Shown here: positions 41,947 to 52,062 of the stretch, piece by piece
How positions within the stretch are numbered: position 1 is the first letter of the stretch
Layout of the letters: every line of letters begins with the position of its first letter
NCBI GenBank assembly: GCA_023381355.1
Contig: JAMCUL010000020.1
Location: forward strand, 40,996 to 104,995
Direction: 5' to 3'
Length of the DNA stretch: 64,000 nt
DNA from: Thermoplasmatota archaeon
Lineage (GTDB): Archaea > Thermoplasmatota > Thermoplasmata > Thermoplasmatales > Thermoplasmataceae
Position numbers and translations under genes: made by a program
The notes under the pieces: model-generated
The model's input: only the letters and a program-made list of their open reading frames with translations
What the model was told of the DNA's origin: nothing
The model's database searches: none

Positions 41947-42508
41947 CTCGCTCTTCCTCCTTCCACCTCTTTACAAGATCATTGCTTATCCCGCACAGGT
42001 CCATTATTCTTCCAACAACGAAGTTTATCATGTCATCCACTGTTTCAGGCCGTGTGTAAAACGCAGGCATTGCAGGGGCTATTATGGCTCCTGCCCTTGT
42101 CAGCCTCTCCATGTTCTCCAGTGCAATCAGGCTGAGTGGCATCTCCCTTGGTACAATTATCAGCCTTCTCCTCTCTTTGAGGGATACCGCTGCTGCCCTG
42201 GTTATGAGCGAATCAGAAATCCCTGATGCAACCTTTGCAAGTGTATTCATTGAGCAGGGCATTATGACCATCGCATCGAAAATGAAGCTCCCCGAGCTTA
42301 TTCTGGCAGCAACATCATGGTCGTCATACACGTATGATGCCAGTTTCTTGAAATACTCCACATTCATCCCTGTCTCGTACTCAATTACCTGCGGAGAATT
42401 AGATGAAATGACCAGGTGCACTTCACTGTTGGCTGTTTCAAGAAAACGCTGTGCAAGCACACTGCCAGAAGCACCCGTTATTCCTAGAACTATCTTTAAC
42501 TTCTTCAT
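41942..42508 (-). CDS. ubiX: Flavin prenyltransferase UbiX
   Basis: Protein of 188 residues from ATG 42508: KIVLGITGASGSVLAQRFLE (flavin binding), VMIPCSMNTLAKVASGISDSLITRAA and LIIVPREMPLSLIALENMERL with the conserved arginine-glutamate pair, then GAIIAPAMPAFYTRPETVDDM. It attaches a dimethylallyl group to FMN to make the cofactor of UbiD decarboxylases. In Thermoplasmatales UbiX may serve isoprenoid or quinone synthesis. Confidence 0.93.
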   Translation of the reverse strand: MKKLKIVLGITGASGSVLAQRFLETANSEVHLVISSNSPQVIEYETGMNVEYFKKLASYVYDDHDVAARISSGSFIFDAMVIMPCSMNTLAKVASGISDSLITRAAAVSLKERRRLIIVPREMPLSLIALENMERLTRAGAIIAPAMPAFYTRPETVDDMINFVVGRIMDLCGISNDLVKRWKEEERD

Positions 42509-42588
42509 AAGAACATATTCACTACTGCATATCATAACTTATAAAAAATTTTATTGTAAGAATGAAGAAAAATCTTTTCGCTGACCGA

Positions 42589-43206
42589 TCACTTTCTTCT
42601 GTTGAAAACGAAATACATGACAAATATTGATGCAGTGATGACGACCAGTATTATTGCATACTCATATGAGACGCTGAATGGGACCACCTTTGTCTTTGAC
42701 CATGAGAAACCGGGATAGGCACCAAGATTCAGTGCCTGCCAGTTTGTCAGCCCGGGGATCTGCGAAGACTTGTTTGCAGTAAGCCAGAAAGCCTTGATCT
42801 CATTGGTTGTATTCAGTATTCCCACCTGTGATAGTGCTGCGATGTATTCCACGCCGTATGGATTAAGGCCGGTGTATGTGATGTCAAGAAGTATCAGTGC
42901 CTGTGTAGTATTATTGGCAAAACTGTAAGTTATTATGGATGTATTATCAAACACGTCTGTCAGGATGCTTGTCCAGTCTGTTGATGTGATTGTATAATGT
43001 GCCCCGGATGAGCCATAGTAATATGTAATCACAGGGAGGCTTGCTGGCGGAAGTGATATGTTCTGAAGCTTGGAAACATCAGCCGTCATGAGTGGGACAC
43101 TGCCCTTCGTCACATTGTTCTGAGCGTGAGCCGTTCCTGCTGCCATTGACATTCCCATAATAACCAGGACAAGAAATATTGATGCTACCAGTTTTTTGCT
43201 GATCAT
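42589..43206 (-). CDS. Secreted protein with C-terminal membrane anchor
   Basis: Protein of 205 residues from ATG 43206. Signal peptide (KKLVASIFLVLVIMGMSMAAGTAHA), an external domain of about 145 residues with N-x-S/T sequons, and a C-terminal helix (YAIILVVITASIFVMYFVF) ended by NRRK. No known domain is recognised. It lies 31 bases after the giant anchored protein and may be co-transcribed with it. Confidence 0.55.
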   Translation of the reverse strand: MISKKLVASIFLVLVIMGMSMAAGTAHAQNNVTKGSVPLMTADVSKLQNISLPPASLPVITYYYGSSGAHYTITSTDWTSILTDVFDNTSIITYSFANNTTQALILLDITYTGLNPYGVEYIAALSQVGILNTTNEIKAFWLTANKSSQIPGLTNWQALNLGAYPGFSWSKTKVVPFSVSYEYAIILVVITASIFVMYFVFNRRK

Positions 43207-43237
43207 TGTAACGAGAGGGTATTTGAAAACCAATATA

Positions 43238-46200
43238 TCACTTTTTCTTAAGTTTCATGACTTTGATGCAGTCATCACCATTTAGATCTTTTCCCAACCT
43301 TATCATTCCGCCCTTCTGCATCCTCTCAAGCACAAGGACGAAACGCTTCCTGCTGAAATGCTTCTTCCTCAGGATACGTACAAGCCTTCTTACAGTAATC
43401 CCATCATTCTGGAGAATGATGTTCCCGATTTCAACCTGGTTGAATTTTAGTGGCACAAAAATGTATGCAAGGATTACGATGCCTGAGGATGCAGCGGCTG
43501 CAACCATTTTTGCACCTACGGCAAATAAGGTGAAATTCCTGTAATCAGATCCAGCGGTGGAAATTACAAGGACTGATAGATGATTGCTACCCTGATCAAG
43601 GGTAAAATTTGCACACCTTCCCCTTGATATCACGACCCCGTTATCGAGCCATGTATATTGCACAGATCCGAGGTTATATCCCTCAACATATGCTTCTCCT
43701 GACAAAAACCTGAAACTCTGGTCATACTGGACGGTAATGCCTTTTATGGATGGAAATGAGAGAACGTTGACCTGGTATGTCCGGTTATTGAAGTCCCCAC
43801 ATAGGTTCAATATGCCGACTGTGAAATTGAATAACCCATCCCTGTTGAATTCAAGAGTCAGGATGCTGGAATTGATTGAATAGTTCAGACCTGTTGATAC
43901 AGATATCCTGGAGACTGGAATCCATGATGACTCAATTGTAAGATTTACCTCCCGGCCATCATCAACAGTACCGTTGAAGCCTGGAATCCTGACAGGAGGT
44001 GCGTCGCTTGAGTATATGATGATGATTTTATCTGTTTCGAATGCCATGGCACTGTTGCGGATGGTTGCATTCACTGTGTAATTTCCCTGCATCGCCATTT
44101 CAAATGTTCCATTTTCAAGCATCGTGTTGCCGTATTCAAGTGAAATATTGTATCCAGCGGGCAGTATATGCATGCCAGTGATGTTCGCCATGCTCCGGTT
44201 GGTGTAGAAGGTATATCCATTATGAATTTCAGGAAGTGAATTGTTCATGTAGAAAGAATCGCTGCACTGTTCTGTGAAATTGTTGAAGGATGTGAATTTC
44301 CCGGAAACATTATACATTCCTGTACTGGTGGTGAAACTGGATATCATGCCGGATGAGATAGTAAATGTGGTGTTCCTGGACGAAAGTTCAACCCACTCTT
44401 GATCCGGGCCGGTAATCCTTACATTCCATTCTCCACTCATTGTTGACCTCAAAGTGATGTTGAAGGAACGATTGGTAGAATCCCTTAGTCTGCTGTAGTA
44501 TCTTTCTTCCAGCCCTGAAATATTCACAACTGGTTTCCTGGAGTTAACATCTATGACTCCGCTCGAAACTTCCAATGAATTCCCAGTGATGAATTTCACT
44601 GAGACCTCATAAGAATAGTTTCCATCGTGAAGATCAAGTTCCAGTCTCCCTGTTGTATTCCAGAGGTGTGATGAACTGGATGAAAGATTTGTCATCCACA
44701 CCTGAAAATATGACATATTCCAGATTCTTCCAGAGATTGTAATGTTGAATATCCGGTGATTTATCATCTCCAGGTTGTGGATATTGATTGCGATGGACCC
44801 GACTGCCTCAGTATAATACGATGCATTGAACAGGGATTCAGTTGAGTAATTGAAACCGTCTGTGACGGTTATTGATATTCCAATACTCTTCTTTGTGGAG
44901 TAAGAAGGAATCTTGAAGGAGATAGACGATTCATTGGTGGAAAATGTGTAACCCGGTAGATCCAGTTTTATCCCCCTTATTCCTGCAGTGTCATTCACGC
45001 TCAGAAGCAGGGACTCGCCATTATAAACCCCGGAAGAAATTGAACGGTTGAACGATTCCCTGGGAATGGAATTGTCAACATCAAGAAATCCATTGCCGGC
45101 AAACAGTAGACCTCCAGAATTCTCGACATCCACCGTGAATTCGTACCTCCCGGTTGGCAGGGCTGTAAGATTGAGGTAAAATGAACCTGAATCATTGATC
45201 TTGTCAGTGATTCCAGAAATATTCATGCTCGCAGAATAGGATGTGTTGCTCCTGATTGTGAAGTTAAGGAATCCGGAATGCCGGATTGTATCATTATGCC
45301 ATGTAACGTTCAACCCCTCTCTTTCAACAAACTTTCCATAGAGATAGAACGCGTCACTGTTCCACGCAATTCCATGAGTGAGATTCCCTGAGAATCCCAG
45401 GAGTGATAGCGGAAGAGATGTGTAGTCTGTGCCATTTATAAGAACAGCACCGGATGTATTTTTTTCCATGTAAACATCTTCCTCAGACATCATGGATTGA
45501 TGAAAAGCGACTGATCTGCCCGATGCCAGAAGATACATGCTGGAATAGTTGAACCCGATCTCCACTTCCGGGCCGTCCATTCCATAGCCCTCCTCCCGTA
45601 TTTCCTGTATACCTGTATAGTTCATTACATCAATGGCCCTGCCTGATGTGATCCTGAAGACATGCATCGTATTATTGCAGTATATGAAATATTCCAGCGA
45701 ATCAAGCGATGACTCCTCAAAGAACATTCCATTTTGAGAGTACTGGCGGAAAGATATGTCCGTCAACTTTCCCGATGAGAGATTCTGAATTAAATCCGGT
45801 GAAAATATGTGAAGGTACCCATGATATGATGATATGAAATAATGCCCTGTTATATTGTAATGTGAAACCGTGGAATTTAGACTGCGATCGTCTATCCTTA
45901 TAATATCCACTCCGGAAGATCGGGAGGAAACCATGTAAATATTACTGCCGGAACTGAAAGCATAGCTGATTGTATGATTGAAACTGAGCAATTTCTCAAT
46001 CCTGTGCGTCCAGGGATTGAGGGAATAAATACTGCCACCCTCAGATGGCATTACAAACACTGACAGATCCTTATCATATACAGGTCGTGACATGGTGTTC
46101 GGGTCAAAGGAAATCCCTCCGGTGCTGACCTGATAGAGACTGCTGAACTTCCCTTTTGAATTGATTCTGCAGATATATCCCTGCGCGGTTGCATTATGAA

Positions 46201-46780
46201 GCGAGACATTCAGGTCGTAGTATTTCCCGGTTATCGTTGTTGTGGACCCAGATAAATGTGCTGAAAGAAGAGATGGATGATACATGAATTCACCGCTAGC
46301 GTTGGTTACCGTGACATAAGGCACCTCGCCTATCCAGAATATCCCGAGCGAGATGTGCGTCGAATATCTGAAGTGGACCAGATTCACCCGTGTTGTGAGA
46401 TTCTGGTATAAGAACATTGAATCTCCAACGCCAAATCCCAGAGAAAAGGAGAGGCCGTCATGTGATGATGTAATCTCAGATCCGGAGAGTGAATACACAG
46501 AATACGGTTTCCAGCACAGGCTCAGGTTATAATTTCCTGACTGGGAGGATATTGATACCCCAGATTCATTGTAATAATCTGCCGCTTTTACATTGAATGC
46601 ATTTGCCCCTTCCCATGTAAGGGCATAATCACATGCACTGGAATTGATTTCTCCAATGTTATATCCACCAGTAATGAGCGGTATAGCCATTCCCTGGGTG
46701 ACTGAATGACTCTCACTGGATACAGGTGCCGCAATTATTAAAATAAGTGCAATAAGTGTAATTATTACAATTAGTTTCAC
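43238..46780 (-). CDS. Giant membrane-anchored protein with cytoplasmic winged-helix-like domain
   Basis: Protein of 1180 residues. Signal peptide 1-22; an external part of more than 1000 residues, first a propeller-like region (about 30-470, repeated Tyr/Ser-rich blades) and then several Ig-like beta domains with many N-x-S/T sequons. One membrane helix at about 1089-1111 (MVAAAASSGIVILAYIFVPL) leads into a basic 69-residue tail: IGNIILQNDG, VRRLVRILRKK, RKRFVLVLERMQKGGMI, then a Gly/Asp turn and IKVMKL. That is the helix-helix-helix-wing order of a winged-helix domain. It may be a one-component receptor that binds DNA at the membrane; this is inference. No family is recognised. Confidence 0.6.
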   Translation of the reverse strand: MKLIVIITLIALILIIAAPVSSESHSVTQGMAIPLITGGYNIGEINSSACDYALTWEGANAFNVKAADYYNESGVSISSQSGNYNLSLCWKPYSVYSLSGSEITSSHDGLSFSLGFGVGDSMFLYQNLTTRVNLVHFRYSTHISLGIFWIGEVPYVTVTNASGEFMYHPSLLSAHLSGSTTTITGKYYDLNVSLHNATAQGYICRINSKGKFSSLYQVSTGGISFDPNTMSRPVYDKDLSVFVMPSEGGSIYSLNPWTHRIEKLLSFNHTISYAFSSGSNIYMVSSRSSGVDIIRIDDRSLNSTVSHYNITGHYFISSYHGYLHIFSPDLIQNLSSGKLTDISFRQYSQNGMFFEESSLDSLEYFIYCNNTMHVFRITSGRAIDVMNYTGIQEIREEGYGMDGPEVEIGFNYSSMYLLASGRSVAFHQSMMSEEDVYMEKNTSGAVLINGTDYTSLPLSLLGFSGNLTHGIAWNSDAFYLYGKFVEREGLNVTWHNDTIRHSGFLNFTIRSNTSYSASMNISGITDKINDSGSFYLNLTALPTGRYEFTVDVENSGGLLFAGNGFLDVDNSIPRESFNRSISSGVYNGESLLLSVNDTAGIRGIKLDLPGYTFSTNESSISFKIPSYSTKKSIGISITVTDGFNYSTESLFNASYYTEAVGSIAINIHNLEMINHRIFNITISGRIWNMSYFQVWMTNLSSSSSHLWNTTGRLELDLHDGNYSYEVSVKFITGNSLEVSSGVIDVNSRKPVVNISGLEERYYSRLRDSTNRSFNITLRSTMSGEWNVRITGPDQEWVELSSRNTTFTISSGMISSFTTSTGMYNVSGKFTSFNNFTEQCSDSFYMNNSLPEIHNGYTFYTNRSMANITGMHILPAGYNISLEYGNTMLENGTFEMAMQGNYTVNATIRNSAMAFETDKIIIIYSSDAPPVRIPGFNGTVDDGREVNLTIESSWIPVSRISVSTGLNYSINSSILTLEFNRDGLFNFTVGILNLCGDFNNRTYQVNVLSFPSIKGITVQYDQSFRFLSGEAYVEGYNLGSVQYTWLDNGVVISRGRCANFTLDQGSNHLSVLVISTAGSDYRNFTLFAVGAKMVAAAASSGIVILAYIFVPLKFNQVEIGNIILQNDGITVRRLVRILRKKHFSRKRFVLVLERMQKGGMIRLGKDLNGDDCIKVMKLKKK

Positions 46781-46902
46781 TTTTTGCCGTATGTGTCAGG
46801 GTTATTATGTTTTATCTAACATGCTGTATTTTCACCTTTCATCATGACTCATATCGTGAGATCAGGAAAAATTTGAGAAAATGAGAAAAACCTGAAATGG
46901 TT

Positions 46903-47250
46903 TCACTTCTTCGCAGCCACAAGATTTACTGAGATGAACAGTGCTGCTGAGAAAGCTGTTATGATGCCTGCCAGAAGCGGATATATTATGATTATGAGGA
47001 ATGAAGGCATTCCTATTATCCCTCCTATTATGGCAGAGAGTCTTGAAACATATCCCAGTGGGTATTCAATATATATGGCCATGAATGAGAGGAATGATTC
47101 AAGGAAGCCTGCAATCATTCCGTACCTGAACTTCTGCGAAAACAGGAAAATTCCCGGAATTATAGCCAGAATGGCATAACTTGTCAGAAATGCAACCATG
47201 ATTGCAGAAATGACAGATATGAGTAAGAGAAGAAGGTCTCTATGGCTCAT
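46903..47250 (-). CDS. Small four-helix membrane protein
   Basis: Protein of 115 residues, almost all hydrophobic, with four predicted membrane helices separated by short charged turns (FSQKFRYG; EYPLGYVSRLS). No motif is recognised. It overlaps the 3' end of the penicillin-acylase gene by 11 bases, so the two are translated from one transcript and it may assist that enzyme. Confidence 0.6.
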   Translation of the reverse strand: MSHRDLLLLLISVISAIMVAFLTSYAILAIIPGIFLFSQKFRYGMIAGFLESFLSFMAIYIEYPLGYVSRLSAIIGGIIGMPSFLIIIIYPLLAGIITAFSAALFISVNLVAAKK

Positions 47251-49732
47251 AGGTAAGTTTCACCTCCGTTGGAAGCCCATACATTGGGTAATACTGATGG
47301 TTGAGCCATGAGTCCAACTGGTTATCGAACCAGTAGCTCAGGACATTTTCACTGGGACCTCCGGGGAATACGCCATAGAATGTCCCGGTCCCAGGCCTTG
47401 CAATTGTTCTCAGTGATGAACCGTTGAGAACATAGGGTATGGGATATTCAAGAACCCTGGGAGTGTATCCAACGCTTACAGTATGTCTTCCGCCCCATAC
47501 TGGTATGGGCCCGATGGATAATTGCGGCAGTTCGGTGAGGCTGCATATCTCAAGTTTATGGATGCCACCCCAATCCCATCCCGACACATTTCCAAGATTA
47601 TGGTCCATGAAGCCTACCGCAATTACAAATGCCTGCCTGGCCAGGCTTGTGAAATTACCATTGAACCATGATGAATTGGGATCATTTTCTGCAAGGTAAA
47701 TGGCCGTGTTTATATACGGACTTGGTTCATACTGTCTTATATCATTTTGAGAATATATCCTGTAGAAGCTGAGGTTATAAAGTGCTGCCGAGAAATAATA
47801 GTAGACAGTCGGTGCTTTCATGTTCTGGGTATATGTGTAGTTCCAGCTTGAAAGCAGGGTAATTGCACTTCTTTCGGAATAATTCAGCCCGGTCATTCCC
47901 GATACAGCCTTGAGAAGCAATGGGGTAAACTGTCCGGCCCAGTAGTCAGTGACGTTTGACTGAAGCTGCATCATGTCACTCAAGGTCATCTTCCTGTGGG
48001 TGGCCAGGTAGTGAGATATAGATTCAGCCCTTCCACCTGTTGTCCAGTATGATCCAACGAATGGATATGGGTAGTTTTCCCCTACTGTTGGCTGGTTTGG
48101 CGCAAACATGTAGCCCCTTGAAGGATTCACGTCCTGTGGGAGGTACCTGAAAGGAACGTATCCAGATGGCTGGTATTTTGCCACCGAACCGTTCAGGAGA
48201 GAGACGGAGCCGACCACACTAACCTTTTTCCCATCAGGAAGTGTCTCATTGATCAATGGGTAGCCACCGGCTGTAATATAACCGGCATGATGAAGTGAAA
48301 CGAGTGCAAAATTCTGTGGTGGTGCAGGTCCCCAGTATTTCAGGGCATCCAGCATCTGGGTATAGTTTGAGGCTTCGTCCAGCATTATTTCGGCAATGGC
48401 ATCAAGCGATGGTTGTCTCGCATCCCAGTTCAGGCTTATTCCAAAATTGCCCTCTCTGGCTATCAGCGGGCCGTTGTTTGTGCTGTAAAGTGTGAAATGT
48501 TCCCCTGCAAGTGTAATGTTTTCCTGGCTCATCGCATAGTAAGTCCCGTTGTAGAGGTAGTCGTTTCCACGCAGGATCTCAAGATAGTCATTGGCTGAGT
48601 TTCCTTCTGGAGTTGTCAGCCCAAATGATGTTGTTGAAGTGTGACCGATGAGTATTCCGGGCAATCCTGCAAGTCCCCATCCTGTAACATTTATCCCCGG
48701 GGCTTCAAGCTGCAGCGGAATCCACAGGGATGGCGCAAGCAGTGGGAGGTGCGGATCGTTAGCCATCATTGGAACCCCATCAGATGAATAGTTTGCAGTT
48801 ATTATCCAGCTGTTGCTTCCTATGGAGGATCCAAAGTCGTGTGAGCCTGGAAGCGAGAATGGATCTTTTATGTTCTGGTATGCCTTTTCCAGGAGATTCT
48901 GCAATGAGTTCAGTGTGGATTTGGAAACTCCTGTTGCCCATTCCTGGAAGAAATCAAGATTCCAGAAGTAGCCTGGAGATATTCCCTGATCTGTAAGATT
49001 GTATCCATTCACAGTTCCATTTCCTGGAATCATTGTGATGTTTTGCGTGAAATACGGGTAATATGGATATATTGATGAATAATTCTGGTAGCCCATTGCA
49101 TTGTAGAATATGTCACTCTGGAGAACTGAGCATGATCCCGTTGCCAGTGACCAGGCCATGTACTCCTGCCACACCAGTGAGTCAAATACGGTCCATCTGA
49201 ATGGCGAGACTCCGAGAAGCTTGAAACCAAGATGTGTGGAACCCCCCGTTTGATTGATGTAGGCATTCACGCCAGATGCGTAATCCTGGAGATATGAATA
49301 ATACTGGGGATAATTTTCCTCCATGTAATGAACAAGGATCATGGCATTTGCGTTGAGTCCGACGGTTCTCAACGACAGATCAGATGGGACGCCTGCTGCT
49401 CCCACAAACTGGCTGACATTGCCTGCTGCAATTGATGACTGAAGCTCCATCTGGAACAATCTCATGGATGCAGAATAATATCCCTGGGCATAGAAAAGGT
49501 CGTGAAGGCTTGAGGCGTGAATATGGGCCATGCCGCTGGTATCAATGTCAACTGTAACCTTGTCCTGCAGTCCGGGTATTGTGTATGTGCCGGATGTGAT
49601 ATTAGCTCCATTTATTGTTTGAAAAACACCTGTTCCTGGATTTACTGCCTGGAGCTGAACTGAGGCATATGAAGAGAGTGATATTACAACCATGCTGATA
49701 ACTATCATTATGGCAAGAAATTTTCTTTTCAT
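47240..49732 (-). CDS. Penicillin-acylase-family Ntn hydrolase, secreted
   Basis: Protein of 830 residues from ATG 49732, so that the signal sequence (KRKFLAIMIVISMVVISLSS) is N-terminal. The A-chain part has VDIDTSGMAHIHASSLHDLFYAQGY; a linker follows, and IGSNSW places autocatalytic cleavage between Gly305 and Ser306, the future catalytic residue, close to the position in known penicillin acylases. B-chain motifs are PMMANDPHLPLLAPSLW, GWGLAGLPGILIGHTSTTSFGLT and a catalytic Asn region. The family cleaves amides, including penicillins, acyl-homoserine lactones and N-acyl amino acids. The natural substrate in an acidophilic archaeon is unknown; peptide or N-acyl scavenging outside the cell is likely. 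Confidence 0.88.
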   Translation of the reverse strand: MKRKFLAIMIVISMVVISLSSYASVQLQAVNPGTGVFQTINGANITSGTYTIPGLQDKVTVDIDTSGMAHIHASSLHDLFYAQGYYSASMRLFQMELQSSIAAGNVSQFVGAAGVPSDLSLRTVGLNANAMILVHYMEENYPQYYSYLQDYASGVNAYINQTGGSTHLGFKLLGVSPFRWTVFDSLVWQEYMAWSLATGSCSVLQSDIFYNAMGYQNYSSIYPYYPYFTQNITMIPGNGTVNGYNLTDQGISPGYFWNLDFFQEWATGVSKSTLNSLQNLLEKAYQNIKDPFSLPGSHDFGSSIGSNSWIITANYSSDGVPMMANDPHLPLLAPSLWIPLQLEAPGINVTGWGLAGLPGILIGHTSTTSFGLTTPEGNSANDYLEILRGNDYLYNGTYYAMSQENITLAGEHFTLYSTNNGPLIAREGNFGISLNWDARQPSLDAIAEIMLDEASNYTQMLDALKYWGPAPPQNFALVSLHHAGYITAGGYPLINETLPDGKKVSVVGSVSLLNGSVAKYQPSGYVPFRYLPQDVNPSRGYMFAPNQPTVGENYPYPFVGSYWTTGGRAESISHYLATHRKMTLSDMMQLQSNVTDYWAGQFTPLLLKAVSGMTGLNYSERSAITLLSSWNYTYTQNMKAPTVYYYFSAALYNLSFYRIYSQNDIRQYEPSPYINTAIYLAENDPNSSWFNGNFTSLARQAFVIAVGFMDHNLGNVSGWDWGGIHKLEICSLTELPQLSIGPIPVWGGRHTVSVGYTPRVLEYPIPYVLNGSSLRTIARPGTGTFYGVFPGGPSENVLSYWFDNQLDSWLNHQYYPMYGLPTEVKLTYEP

Positions 49733-50142
49733 CACGCATGAATTGGAAAGCGTATAAATAATGTTTTCCAGATCATGACTCCGAGGTTCTGCATCAGGCA
49801 TCATGGCCAATCATATTGAGCAATCCAACAGGAGCCATACCTGAAACAGCAGGCTTATGCATATTGAACTGCTATGCATCCAGGCCTTTTTAGTTGATGC
49901 GAAGTTCGAATCATATTTTCGGAAATACCATCTTGACTTCCATCATGAGTGCTTTATGATCCAATCACTTCGCTTTTAAAAATTGGTTTCTTTCATTATT
50001 TTTTCTCAGTTACGCAATAGAGATACTTAAAAAGTAATGAATGACCTGAATATCTGAAATAGGGATGCTAAGGGATATAAGATGAACCCTTACATCCATG
50101 AACCCGCCACTGATTTGGATTCCTGGCCTTACATTTCCGGGA
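49733..50142. other. 410-base gap with no recognised gene
   Basis: Upstream of the acylase gene and downstream of sepF on the same strand. The acylase promoter is expected here. I see no RNA gene, inverted repeat or protein-like ORF that I can support. Confidence 0.4.
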
Positions 50143-50517
50143 TTAGAAGTCGTCCCTTACCTTCTTCTTGTCAAGGTATATGTCTCTTGGAGTGACTATG
50201 TAATATGATGATCCAAGTTTTGCATGCTGGCCTCCTGTTTCATCTGCAAGTGTCTTTATTGCCCTTTCAATATTCACCATGTTCATCTGATCTGTTGGTG
50301 CGTTGCTTGTGTCGAATATTACTATGTTCCCGGTGTAGATGAAATTTGACCCCCTGGAGATATTTTCTGGCCTCTCGAGCTCAACTACCTTCAGGGATCT
50401 CATGCCGTGCGTTTCACTTTCCCTTGCCACCTTGTATTCCGCAAGGTTTATGAATTCTATGGCTCCCTGCTCATCATCCTGCAGGTTCTTCTGAGCCCTC
50501 CTGTTTACAAGCGCCAT
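50143..50517 (-). CDS. sepF: SepF-like cell-division protein
   Basis: Protein of 124 residues from ATG 50517, with GAGGTG six nt upstream. After a variable charged start, the SepF/DUF552 core is seen: SLKVVELERPENISRG, IYTGNIVIFDTSNAPTDQMN, IERAIKTLADETGGQHAKLG and SYYIVTPRDIYL. Archaeal SepF anchors FtsZ to the membrane, though no clear amphipathic membrane-binding helix is seen at the N-terminus here. It is the last gene of the PAC2-GAPDH-radA-ACT run. Confidence 0.75.
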   Translation of the reverse strand: MALVNRRAQKNLQDDEQGAIEFINLAEYKVARESETHGMRSLKVVELERPENISRGSNFIYTGNIVIFDTSNAPTDQMNMVNIERAIKTLADETGGQHAKLGSSYYIVTPRDIYLDKKKVRDDF

Positions 50518-50527
50518 TCGGGACACC

Positions 50528-51046
50528 TCATAACAGCGTTATTCCCCTTATTCCCTTTACCTTCTTCATTTCTGTGAAGAGCTCGGGAGGAATTGGTCTG
50601 TCTGTAACGACCCTTGCTTTCGGGTCCTCACATATTACAGGATCCTTCACGATTACCTGTCTTATTCCAATCCCGTTTGAGGAAATGATGTTTATTATGC
50701 TTGCAATTATTCCAGGTTCCGATGCATCCTCAGGAGTTATTTCTACAACTCCCAGATCCAGGATCTTGGAACTTGCCCTGCTCATATCCGCAATCGGACC
50801 CAGAAGGGAGAAGAACTCAAACAGCTTTGGATCATCTATGATCTTCTTCATCACCTGCATCACAACCCGCTTGTCCACGCCTATAGCTCCTGCAAGTGAA
50901 CTGGGTCTTACCTCCACTGCTCCTGCAAACATACCGTATTCATTATCGAACTTTTCCTTTACGGAAAAGCCGTAATTTACAAGGTATTTTGCGACCTTCA
51001 CCTGAGAAGGGTACTTTCCAAACGCGTCCTTAATTATATCCCACAT
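50528..51046 (-). CDS. Predicted regulator with HTH and ACT domain
   Basis: Protein of 172 residues from ATG 51046 with GAGGTG before it. N-terminal half: a helix-turn-helix-like region (YPSQVKVAKYLVNYGFSV, SSLAGAIGVDKRVVMQVMKKI). C-terminal half: an ACT domain (GVVEITPEDASEPGIIASII, NGIGIRQVIVKDP). This is the arrangement of the archaeal family described as regulators of amino-acid metabolism (COG2150-like). The ligand is unknown. It sits between radA and sepF. Confidence 0.75.
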   Translation of the reverse strand: MWDIIKDAFGKYPSQVKVAKYLVNYGFSVKEKFDNEYGMFAGAVEVRPSSLAGAIGVDKRVVMQVMKKIIDDPKLFEFFSLLGPIADMSRASSKILDLGVVEITPEDASEPGIIASIINIISSNGIGIRQVIVKDPVICEDPKARVVTDRPIPPELFTEMKKVKGIRGITLL

Positions 51047-51056
51047 TTTTTCACCT

Positions 51057-52061
51057 CTATGTTCCATCTGATACACCATCCTCTGATATCTGAATTACAG
51101 TTTCTCCCTCCGGAAGATATGGGGAGTCGATCAGCCTCGCTATCCTCTTACCAGCCTTTCCCTTCCTCAGATAAACCCTGAAGGTCGCGGTATGTCCAAC
51201 AATATTACCTCCTATTGGCGCCATCGGATCTCCAAAGAATACATCGGGCCTCGCTGAAACCTGGTTTGTAACAGCTATGACCGCGTTCTGTAGAGTGCCG
51301 AACCTGAGCAGATCATGCATATGCCTGTTAAGAAGCTGCTGTCTTTCTGAGAGTGATCCTCTTCCCATGTATTCTGACCTGAAATGTGATGTGAGGGAAT
51401 CCACAATCAGGAGTCTCGCATGATAATCCTTTGCCATTTCCCCTGCCTTTTCTCCAAGCAGGATCTGGTGGTGTGAATTGTATGCCCTGGCAACATGGAT
51501 CCTCTGTAGAACTTCGTCTGAATCAAGTTCCTTTGCCCTGGACATCTGGATTATCCTCTCCGGCCTGAATGTATTCTCTGTATCGATTATCATCACATCT
51601 GAATTGAATCCACCTTTTTCCGGTGGCATTGTTGCTATTACTGCCAGCTGATGCATTATCTGTGTCTTCCCTGAACCAAACTCACCAAAAAACTCTGTTA
51701 TCGACTGTGTCTCAAGTCCACCTCCAAGGAGGTTGTTAAGATTCTGGCTTCCAGTGCTCAACTTCAGGACATCCTTCCTCCTCTGGAAGATTTGCTCACC
51801 GGTTTCAAAATTTCCTACATCAGCAAGCTTTCTTGCAGCTCCTATGATCTTGGCTGCTGCACCTTCACCAATTCCGGTAAGATCGGCAAGATCCTTCGGT
51901 GCTGCCACCGCAATGGCCATGACATCGTCATATCCACTCTCCCTAAGCTTCTCAGCTGTAGCCTCTCCAACGCCCGGAATATCTTCAATCTTCTGCTTAT
52001 CTTCCCCGGATCCTTCTTCCTTCAGTTCCTTTTCTTTTTTCTGCTTCTCGGATTTTTCCAT
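51057..52061 (-). CDS. radA: DNA recombinase RadA
   Basis: Protein of 334 residues from ATG 52061 (the longer frame begins with a TTG). A Lys/Glu-rich start is followed by helix-hairpin-helix motifs ([39 protein letters not shown]), a polymerisation-type linker, Walker [12 protein letters not shown], Walker B LLIVDSL, and the L2 region with [10 protein letters not shown]. It is the archaeal Rad51 that performs strand exchange. Its start overlaps the end of the GAPDH gene. Confidence 0.95.
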   Translation of the reverse strand: MEKSEKQKKEKELKEEGSGEDKQKIEDIPGVGEATAEKLRESGYDDVMAIAVAAPKDLADLTGIGEGAAAKIIGAARKLADVGNFETGEQIFQRRKDVLKLSTGSQNLNNLLGGGLETQSITEFFGEFGSGKTQIMHQLAVIATMPPEKGGFNSDVMIIDTENTFRPERIIQMSRAKELDSDEVLQRIHVARAYNSHHQILLGEKAGEMAKDYHARLLIVDSLTSHFRSEYMGRGSLSERQQLLNRHMHDLLRFGTLQNAVIAVTNQVSARPDVFFGDPMAPIGGNIVGHTATFRVYLRKGKAGKRIARLIDSPYLPEGETVIQISEDGVSDGT

Positions 52062-52062
52062 T

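Noticed and set aside
49895..49930. GTTCGAATC, like the T-loop of a tRNA
   Set aside because: No acceptor, anticodon or D stem can be formed around it. A look through the other gaps gave no tRNA either.
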